Shown: positions 32,165 to 37,398 of the stretch, in pieces
Numbering within the stretch: position 1 is the stretch's first letter
How the letters are laid out: every line of letters starts with the position of its first letter
DNA from: an uncultured Pseudomonadota bacterium
Lineage (GTDB): Bacteria; Myxococcota_A; Bradymonadia; Bradymonadales; GCA-2716585
Reading direction: 5' to 3'
Assembly (NCBI GenBank): GCA_937123825.1
Contig: CAKZKQ010000571.1
Span: forward strand, 1-37,398
Length of the DNA: 37,398 bases
The notes under the pieces: model-generated
Databases searched by the model: none
Told to the model about the DNA's origin: nothing
Seen by the model: only the letters and a program-made list of their open reading frames with translations
Position numbers and translations under genes: made by a program

Positions 32165-33538
32165 ATGAAGAAAGTCCATGTGGTGAGCCTTGGCTGTCCC
32201 AAAAACCGGGTCGACAGCGAGATCATGATCGGTTTGATGCGCGGCGACGGCTACACGCTGGTCTCGGAGCCCGATGAGGCCGACTGCATCGTCGTCAACA
32301 CCTGCGCCTTCATCGACTCGGCCAAAGAAGAGTCGATCGACACCATTTTGGAGATGGCGCAGTTCAAACAGGCCGCCGGCGGCAAGGCCGAGCGCCTGAT
32401 CGTCACCGGCTGCATGGCGCAGCGCTACGGCGACGAACTCCAGGCCGGCATGCCCGAGGTCGACACCTTCCTGGGGACCAACGAATTCCAGCGCATCAAC
32501 CAGGCCCTCAGCGGCAGCCTGCCCCAGCGCGCCTACATCAGCGAAGGCAGCTACCTCTACGCCTCGCGCGATGACCGGGTCAACACCGCCCGAGGCGGCA
32601 CCTCCTACCTGAAGATCGCCGAGGGCTGCAACCGCACCTGCTCCTTCTGCATCATCCCCAAAATCCGCGGCAAGCAGGTCTCTCGCCAGGTCGACGATGT
32701 CCTGCAGGAGGCCCGCTTCCTGGCCATGTCCGGCGTCAAAGAGGTCGTCCTCATCGCCCAGGACCTGACCAGCTACGGCACCGACTTTGGCAACCGCAAT
32801 GCCCTGGTCGAACTGCTCCACGGCCTCAACGAGGTCGATGGACTCGACTGGGTCCGCATGCTCTACATGTACCCGTGGAACTTCTCGGACGAGCTGCTGG
32901 AGCTGCTGACGGCCGACAACCGCGTGCTGCCCTACGTGGACATGCCGCTGCAGCACATCTCCGGGCGCGTCCTGAAGGCCATGCGGCGCAACATCAAGCG
33001 CAACAAGCAGGCCGACCTCATCGCGCGCCTGCGCCAGGTGCCCGATCTGGTCCTGCGCACGACCTTCATCACCGGCTTCCCCGGCGAGACCGACGAAGAC
33101 TTCCAGGAACTCTACGACTGGGTCAAAGAGGTCGAGTTTGACCGCGTGGGCGCCTTCACCTACTCCATCGAAGAGAACACTCTGGCGGGGGAAATGGGCG
33201 AGCAGGTTGAGGAGCACGTGAAGGTGGAGCGCCGCGATGCATTGATGGCGCTTCAGCAGGAGATCAGCGAGCGCAAAAACCAGGCGCTCGTCGGCCGCCG
33301 CATGAAGGTCCTGGTCGATGGCGTCAGCCAGGAACATGAGTACGTCACCGAGGGCCGCCACTACGGCCAGGCCCCCGACATCGACGGCGTCGTCTACCTC
33401 TCTTACGACGACGGCGGCGCCCCCGCGCTGCCGGGTCAGTTTGTCGAGGTCGAGATCGAAAAAGCCACCGCCTACGACCTGGTCGGCGTGGTCCAGGGCC
33501 CCGCCCGCGGCCCCGAACTGATCAGCGCTCGCCCGTGA
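32165..33538 (+). CDS. rimO: Ribosomal protein uS12 methylthiotransferase RimO
   Basis: A 457-residue radical-SAM enzyme that adds a methylthio group to a conserved aspartate of ribosomal protein uS12. The N-terminal domain binds the auxiliary 4Fe-4S cluster through Cys11 (LGCPKN), Cys47 (NTCAFI) and Cys83 (TGCMAQ). The radical-SAM cluster motif CNRTCSFC uses Cys155, Cys159 and Cys162. A TRAM domain lies at the C-terminus (about 375-440). IIPKIRGKQVSR just after the Cys motif and the start MKKVHVVSLGCPKNRVDSE are typical of RimO rather than MiaB. Length is normal. The ribosome-binding site before ATG 32165 is weak, but the protein starts exactly where the family does. Its stop overlaps the next start (GTGA), so it forms an operon with the rRNA methyltransferase gene. 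Confidence 0.96.
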   Translation: MKKVHVVSLGCPKNRVDSEIMIGLMRGDGYTLVSEPDEADCIVVNTCAFIDSAKEESIDTILEMAQFKQAAGGKAERLIVTGCMAQRYGDELQAGMPEVDTFLGTNEFQRINQALSGSLPQRAYISEGSYLYASRDDRVNTARGGTSYLKIAEGCNRTCSFCIIPKIRGKQVSRQVDDVLQEARFLAMSGVKEVVLIAQDLTSYGTDFGNRNALVELLHGLNEVDGLDWVRMLYMYPWNFSDELLELLTADNRVLPYVDMPLQHISGRVLKAMRRNIKRNKQADLIARLRQVPDLVLRTTFITGFPGETDEDFQELYDWVKEVEFDRVGAFTYSIEENTLAGEMGEQVEEHVKVERRDALMALQQEISERKNQALVGRRMKVLVDGVSQEHEYVTEGRHYGQAPDIDGVVYLSYDDGGAPALPGQFVEVEIEKATAYDLVGVVQGPARGPELISARP

Positions 33539-34854
33539 GCCCCCAACCCCCATCCCCCCTGGGACCTGTCACCATCGAGCGGCTTGGCTTTGGGGGTGAC
33601 GGCGTCGGCAGGCTCCCCGATGGCCGCGTGGCCTTTGTCCGAGGCGCGCTGCCCGGAGACGTGGTCCAGATCCAGGTTCGAAAGAACAAAAAACGCTTTG
33701 TCCAAGGCCAAATTCACGCCTTTGTGCAGCGCTCTGCGTCGCGCGTTGAACCGCTGTGCCCGCTGGCAGACGGTCGGTGTGGTGGATGTCAGCTCTGGGG
33801 CGCCTCGGCCCAGGACGCCTGGCTATGGAAGCGTCAGGCCGCCGTCGAAGCACTTGAGCGCGCTGGCCGCCTGCGCCTTGAGGTGCCGGTCGAAGCGGTT
33901 CAGGCGCCCAGCGACCAGGGTTATCGGCGTCGGCTGCGTTTGAAGATCAACGAGCGCGGTCAGATGGGCTTCTACGCCGCGGGGAGCCACCGCCTGACCC
34001 AGATCCCAGACTGTCTGGTGGCCCACCCAACGCTCCTTGGGGCCCGTGACGCGCTCCAGGGTGCGCTTGGAGGCCTGGGCGGCGGGTCGCTCTTGCTGGA
34101 GTTGGACGCCGACGGCCAGCGCGCTGTGGGGCTCTTGCAGATGCGCCACCATGACAAGGCAGCCCGGCGGCTCAAAGGGCGCTTGAAGTTGGGCGGCGCG
34201 CTGGGCGGCGTGCGCCTGAAACCCCAGAACAACAAACGTGGCTCGGTGGTCGATATGGGGGACGTGCACTTTACGTTGCGCGCCGATGGCATGGATCGGC
34301 GTCTGACGGTGGGCGCATTTACGCAGGCCAACGACGCCATCAACGAAGCCCTGATTGAGCGCACGCTGGCGGCGTTGGACCTCAAAGAGGGGCAGCGCGT
34401 GCTGGAATTGTACTGCGGGGCAGGCAACTTCAGCTTCAGCGTGGCCAGAGCGGGCGCCGAAGTGCGCGGATATGAGTTGGACGCTGGCGCCATCGACGCC
34501 GCCAGACAAGGGGCCGACACACACTTTGAGCCGCCGCAGCGCTCGCGGCTGAGCTTTGACGTTCGGGATTTGAGCGTGGGACTGCCAGCCAAAGACACCC
34601 AACCGGGCCGCTACGAGCGTGTGCTGCTCGATCCGCCCCGCACTGGGGCCAAAGAGGTGGTCGCTGACCTGCTGAAGCTGGCGGCCAAACGCATTGTCTA
34701 TGTGTCGTGCGATCCCCCGACGTTGGGGCGAGATCTGGGACTTTTGCTGGAGGGCGGCGCGTATCGGCTGGAGTCGCTGACGGCGTTTGACATGTTCCCC
34801 AGGACCTACCACGTCGAGATGCTGGCGGTGCTGGTTGCCGGTGAACCCTCCTGA
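33535..34854 (+). CDS. rlmD: 23S rRNA (uracil-C5)-methyltransferase, RlmD/TrmA family
   Basis: A 439-residue SAM-dependent enzyme that makes 5-methyluridine in RNA. It begins with a TRAM domain (about 10-65). The 4Fe-4S ligands follow: Cys75, Cys82, Cys85 (CPLADGRCGGC) and Cys160. The Rossmann methyltransferase domain has VLELYCGAGNFSF for SAM binding, LLDPPRTGAKEV, and the nucleophile Cys392 in IVYVSCDPPTLGRD. Glu428 (TYHVEML) is the expected general base. TRAM plus cluster plus this catalytic block fits RlmD (E. coli position U1939), but related enzymes RlmC and RlmCD share the layout, so the exact base is not proven. Start GTG 33535 overlaps the rimO stop by 4 bases, so translation is coupled; no ATG nearby gives an intact TRAM domain. 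It converges on the TPR lipoprotein gene. Confidence 0.9.
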   Translation: MSPQPPSPLGPVTIERLGFGGDGVGRLPDGRVAFVRGALPGDVVQIQVRKNKKRFVQGQIHAFVQRSASRVEPLCPLADGRCGGCQLWGASAQDAWLWKRQAAVEALERAGRLRLEVPVEAVQAPSDQGYRRRLRLKINERGQMGFYAAGSHRLTQIPDCLVAHPTLLGARDALQGALGGLGGGSLLLELDADGQRAVGLLQMRHHDKAARRLKGRLKLGGALGGVRLKPQNNKRGSVVDMGDVHFTLRADGMDRRLTVGAFTQANDAINEALIERTLAALDLKEGQRVLELYCGAGNFSFSVARAGAEVRGYELDAGAIDAARQGADTHFEPPQRSRLSFDVRDLSVGLPAKDTQPGRYERVLLDPPRTGAKEVVADLLKLAAKRIVYVSCDPPTLGRDLGLLLEGGAYRLESLTAFDMFPRTYHVEMLAVLVAGEPS

Positions 34855-34870
34855 CAATACGAATCAAGCG

Positions 34871-35719
34871 CTACTGGGCCAGCGCTTTGTCGACTTTCTG
34901 ACGCGCGGCGGCCGGATCGGTCTTGATGAGGTGGATGAGGTCCTGGATGTGGGGGGCCAGCGGTCCGCTGTCGGCTTTTGAGCGCTTGTCGAGCAAGTCG
35001 AGCGCGCCCTGCAGAGTGACCGCCGCAGCGTCGGTCTTGCCCTGCATCACCTGACAGTAGCCGACGTTCATGACCGAGACCGCCGCAAAGTCCTGACGGC
35101 CAAGCGAGGTCCACGCAGCGGTGGCCTGCCGGTAGTCCTCGATCGCCTTGTCGTGGGCGCCTGCGCGGCGGTGGATGTTGCCTCGGGCGTTGTAGGCCAG
35201 CCCCTGGAGCTCGGCGGCCTTGGCTTTGGAGGCGCTGGCCAGCGCGTCGCTAAGGCGCATCATCGCGGCGTCGTCCTGGCCCATCTCATAGTGAACCAAT
35301 CCCAGGTTGAGTTGGGCTTCGGCCAGGATCAACGGCTCAGTGCCCTTTTGGGCAAGCGAGACGGCACGCTCCAGCAGTCCCCTGGCCTTGTCCAACTGTC
35401 CGGCGGCCTTGAGCATCAACCCCAGGTCGTTGTGGATGGCGGCCTGGGCGGGGGCGTCGTCCAACTCTTCGTAGAGCTTGAGGGCCTTTCGGTAGAGGTC
35501 CACCGCAGCCACGGGGTCTCCCCCCGAGGCGGTGGCCTGTGCCTGGCGAAAGAGTTTGAGCGCCTGGACACCCTTTTGAGCGTCGTTGGCGTTTGGGTTG
35601 ATGAAGAGTTCATCGACCGCGGCGCCCCCTGCCGGGCCCTTGTCGGCCTTTGGAGGCGCGGTGCCGCACGCCACGCTGGCCAGCCCCAACATCAAGCACA
35701 ACAAAAGTACACGCGTCAT
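34871..35719 (-). CDS. TPR-repeat lipoprotein
   Basis: A 282-residue predicted lipoprotein: signal MTRVLLLCLMLGLASVAC (Cys18), a short Pro/Lys/Gly tether, and then helical TPR units from about residue 45 (for example ALKLYEELDDAPAQAAIHND, LDKARGLLERAVSLAQ, HDKAIEDYRQATAAW). TPR solenoids bind peptides or partner proteins. The likely location is the inner face of the outer membrane. AGGAG lies 7 bases before the ATG at 35719. It is a single gene converging on the rRNA methyltransferase, with 16 bp between stops. The family resembles assembly factors such as the type IV pilus pilotins, but nothing nearby supports that role, so no function is claimed. Confidence 0.85.
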   Translation of the reverse strand: MTRVLLLCLMLGLASVACGTAPPKADKGPAGGAAVDELFINPNANDAQKGVQALKLFRQAQATASGGDPVAAVDLYRKALKLYEELDDAPAQAAIHNDLGLMLKAAGQLDKARGLLERAVSLAQKGTEPLILAEAQLNLGLVHYEMGQDDAAMMRLSDALASASKAKAAELQGLAYNARGNIHRRAGAHDKAIEDYRQATAAWTSLGRQDFAAVSVMNVGYCQVMQGKTDAAAVTLQGALDLLDKRSKADSGPLAPHIQDLIHLIKTDPAAARQKVDKALAQ

Positions 35720-36226
35720 ATCCTGCTCCTGAAAACCACCGACCCAAACACACCCTCGAAGGCAGGGATTGTGCTCAGAACGGCGGTAACGGTTGATTTT
35801 GTCACCGGGGCTCTCTTATGATCTCGAATGGCCGGGACATCGAACACCCGAATACCATACCAGTGTCTGTCTGGGTTTGCTTGCGCAGCCAGGAAGACAA
35901 AAACGACCCAAAGCGGGCCAAGCAACCAATGGAGCGCACCATGCGATCCCTTGCTCATGCTCGCCGATCCCGTCGTGACCGTCTTTGACTGCTCTAATGC
36001 AGGCAGACTCTGGATCGAGCCAACGGCTCGATCTCACACACCGCGCAGTGGTTGGCGCACCGCCCAGAGACACTGGTCGCGGCCTGCGCTGACAATGGGT
36101 GGTTGATTTACCTGCGCACCGCGCCCTATAACAGGGCTTGCGCGCTCACAGCGAAAACGCGCCACGGCAGCAGCGGCAAGGCGACAACCCACCAAAAGGG
36201 GTCGCCGTGATTCTGGAGAAGCGTCT
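35720..36226. other. Intergenic region between divergent genes
   Basis: A 507-bp gap between the TPR lipoprotein (leftward) and the gene at 36227 (rightward). Open frames of 60 to 90 codons on both strands lack ribosome-binding sites and family resemblance. The only clear signal is the promoter at 36103-36132. I see no RNA gene or repeat. Confidence 0.6.
36103..36132 (+). promoter_or_regulatory. Sigma-70-type promoter of the gene at 36227
   Basis: TTGATT (36103-36108), an 18-base spacer and TATAAC (36127-36132). The start of transcription would be near 36140, leaving a leader of about 85 bases. Box sequences and spacing closely match the promoter at 27296-27325. Confidence 0.6.
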
Positions 36227-36721
36227 GTGTCAGAGCCGATAGAGGTCTTGCTCAAACGTCTGACCGCCATCAAAAACGCCCGGGAAGGGGCCAAGGGTTT
36301 TCACTTCTTTTGCCAGATTGGCTCGGAAGATTGGCCCGAAGGCACCTTGACGTTGCAGATTTCCGGTACAGGATGGGTCCTGCTCAGCCATCGCCCACAA
36401 GGACAGTTGGACGATGCTGAGGACGAGATCTACTCGGTCTATCTGGCCACCCGGGATGTGCGCGCCTTTGTGCGTGTGCTGATGGAACAGCCCTTTTGGG
36501 AGTTTGACGTCTCGCGCTGGGAGCGCGAAGAGCACGAAACCAACATTCACATCCGTTTGGCCGACACGGGCAAGGGTTTTGCCTGGGGCGCCCAGTTCTG
36601 GAGCAACGAGCTTCAGCGCCAGACCACGATCCGGTCGCTGATGTCCACGCTCAACCTGATCGTCAAGACCGTCAGCGACAGCAACCTGCACTTCAACGCG
36701 CTGCTTGAATCGGCCTCTTAG
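36227..36721 (+). CDS. Conserved-looking protein of unknown function
   Basis: A 164-residue protein that I do not recognise. It has no signal peptide or membrane segment and has mixed alpha/beta character, with a strand-rich middle (GTLTLQISGTGWVLLSHRPQ, EIYSVYLATRDVRAFV) and a helical end (LMSTLNLIVKTVSDSNLHFN). The shape is reminiscent of small chaperone-like or YbjN-type alpha/beta folds, but that is a guess. Start GTG 36227 has GGAGAA (36215-36220) 6 bases upstream, followed by SEPIEVLLKRL, and a good promoter lies about 100 bases before it. These make it a convincing gene despite the lack of a family match. def begins 254 bp downstream on the same strand. Confidence 0.75.
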   Translation: MSEPIEVLLKRLTAIKNAREGAKGFHFFCQIGSEDWPEGTLTLQISGTGWVLLSHRPQGQLDDAEDEIYSVYLATRDVRAFVRVLMEQPFWEFDVSRWEREEHETNIHIRLADTGKGFAWGAQFWSNELQRQTTIRSLMSTLNLIVKTVSDSNLHFNALLESAS

Positions 36722-36739
36722 AGCCTTCGCAGGACGCGC

Positions 36740-36768
36740 TTGACGGCCACGACGCCAACGCATAGGTT
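36740..36768 (+). promoter_or_regulatory. Possible promoter upstream of def
   Basis: TTGACG (36740-36745) is a good -35 box. A 17-base spacer leads to TAGGTT (36763-36768), a weak -10 box like the one before the M20 gene. The distance to the def ATG is about 200 bases, which is long, so this is a tentative call. Confidence 0.3.
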
Positions 36769-36975
36769 CTCTCCCCAGACGACATCCCGTCGCAAGGCGG
36801 CGTGCGCCTTGTGCGCGCCCGGGTCTGTAGAACACCCCAACATGCCCCGGCACAACGCGCTGGACTCACCCACACCGCCTGCATACATTCGCCGCGACCC
36901 TGAGCCTCGCCAGCCCCGCACAGCGCGGGCCGCGCAAGCGCATCAGGCACGGCCTGACGGCTTCGGAGGATTCAG

Positions 36976-37398
36976 ATGGCCATCAAAGATCTTGTGCTCT
37001 ACCCCGACGACGTGTTGCGCGTGCAGTGCCGGCCCGTTGAAGAGATTACGGACGATGTGCGCGCGCTGGTCAAAGACATGATCGACACCATGTACGACGC
37101 CCCGGGCATCGGGCTGGCCGCGCCTCAGATCGGCAGCGACCTGCGCATCTGCGTCATCGACACCAGCGCCCCCGACGATCCCGACAACCTCTGGGTCCTG
37201 ATCAACCCCGAGATCATCCAAAAAGAGGGCAAAATCGTCTGGGAAGAGGGCTGCCTGTCGATCCCTGGCGTCTTCCACGACGTCAAGCGCGCCGAGAGCG
37301 TCACCGTCCGCGCCCCCGACGTCAACGGCGCCACCTACGAGCTCGCGGCCTCTGGCCTTGAGGCCGTCTGCCTCCCCCATGCGCTCGACCCCCTCACC
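36976..37398 (+). CDS. def: Peptide deformylase, 3' end cut by the window
   Basis: The first 141 residues of peptide deformylase, which removes the formyl group from new N-termini. ATG 36976 has GGAGGA 5 bases upstream and begins MAIKDLVLYPDDVLRV, the usual start. Motif 1 is GIGLAAPQIG (44-53), and motif 2 is EEGCLSIPG (90-98) with metal ligand Cys93. Motif 3 should read QHExDHLxG, but the last residues here are LPHALDPLT: His135 is kept, the catalytic Glu is Ala, and the second His is Pro. These changes fall within the final 24 bases and three are single A-to-C differences from the expected codons. Errors at a contig edge are therefore more likely than a dead enzyme. In most bacteria fmt follows def. 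Confidence 0.93.
   Translation, partial: MAIKDLVLYPDDVLRVQCRPVEEITDDVRALVKDMIDTMYDAPGIGLAAPQIGSDLRICVIDTSAPDDPDNLWVLINPEIIQKEGKIVWEEGCLSIPGVFHDVKRAESVTVRAPDVNGATYELAASGLEAVCLPHALDPLT

Noticed and set aside
35716..35958. An 80-codon frame on the minus strand with a hydrophobic stretch
   Set aside because: No ribosome-binding site, overlaps the start of the TPR lipoprotein gene, and no family resemblance.

Overview
The window is a GC-rich stretch with about 21 well supported genes on both strands. It looks like a large-genome predatory or social Gram-negative of the former Deltaproteobacteria, most likely Myxococcota or Bradymonadota. The evidence is the gene types: a Ser/Thr kinase fused to an AAA ATPase and TPR helices, lipoproteins built from RCC1, FG-GAP and CDG-type Cys repeats, EGF-like modules, RI-type leucine-rich repeats, FadL and RND proteins, and GTG/TTG starts. 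The phylum is an inference from gene content only. Both ends look like contig ends: the first gene has an amber codon in a conserved motif at bases 10-12, and the last gene has a corrupted metal motif in its final 24 bases.

Layout. 1-2928: C-terminal part of an RND efflux permease (+). 2932-7332: GNAT acetyltransferase and kinase-AAA-TPR regulator (-), 3 bp apart. 7883-10477: carboxymuconolactone-decarboxylase-like protein and an RCC1/EGF lipoprotein (+). 10605-10768: a MITE-like element with perfect 22-bp inverted ends. 10848-16012: a small membrane protein (+), then an FG-GAP lipoprotein, a GH31 glycosidase lipoprotein and a TMEM220-type membrane protein (all -). 16185-17486: an M20 peptidase (+), followed by 850 bp of non-coding DNA holding three kinds of repeat. 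18335-21117: two overlapping LRR genes (+). 21139-24116: a CDG-repeat lipoprotein and an outer-membrane beta-barrel (-). 24117-24629: non-coding, with a second copy of the hairpin repeat. 24630-27222: an apparent operon of an M90/MtfA-like protein, a membrane-anchored GrpE-like protein and a DUF4397 lipoprotein (-). 27410-31996: a FadL-type porin and an O-antigen-ligase/TPR fusion (+). 32165-34854: rimO and an rlmD-like gene, overlapping (+). 34871-35719: a TPR lipoprotein (-). 36227-37398: an unrecognised gene and the start of def (+).

How the genes fit together. Most of the middle of the window codes for envelope proteins: six predicted lipoproteins, two outer-membrane barrels, an RND pump and a glycan polymerase/ligase. 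Housekeeping genes (rimO, rlmD-like, def) cluster at the right end. The most unusual points are: an M90 peptidase homologue whose catalytic Glu is Ala (HAFAH), placed upstream of a membrane-tethered GrpE-like protein; an M20 peptidase with Cys in place of the bridging Asp; an RCC1 lipoprotein with exactly 14 repeats that all carry a C-x9-C pair; and three families of small non-coding repeat elements.
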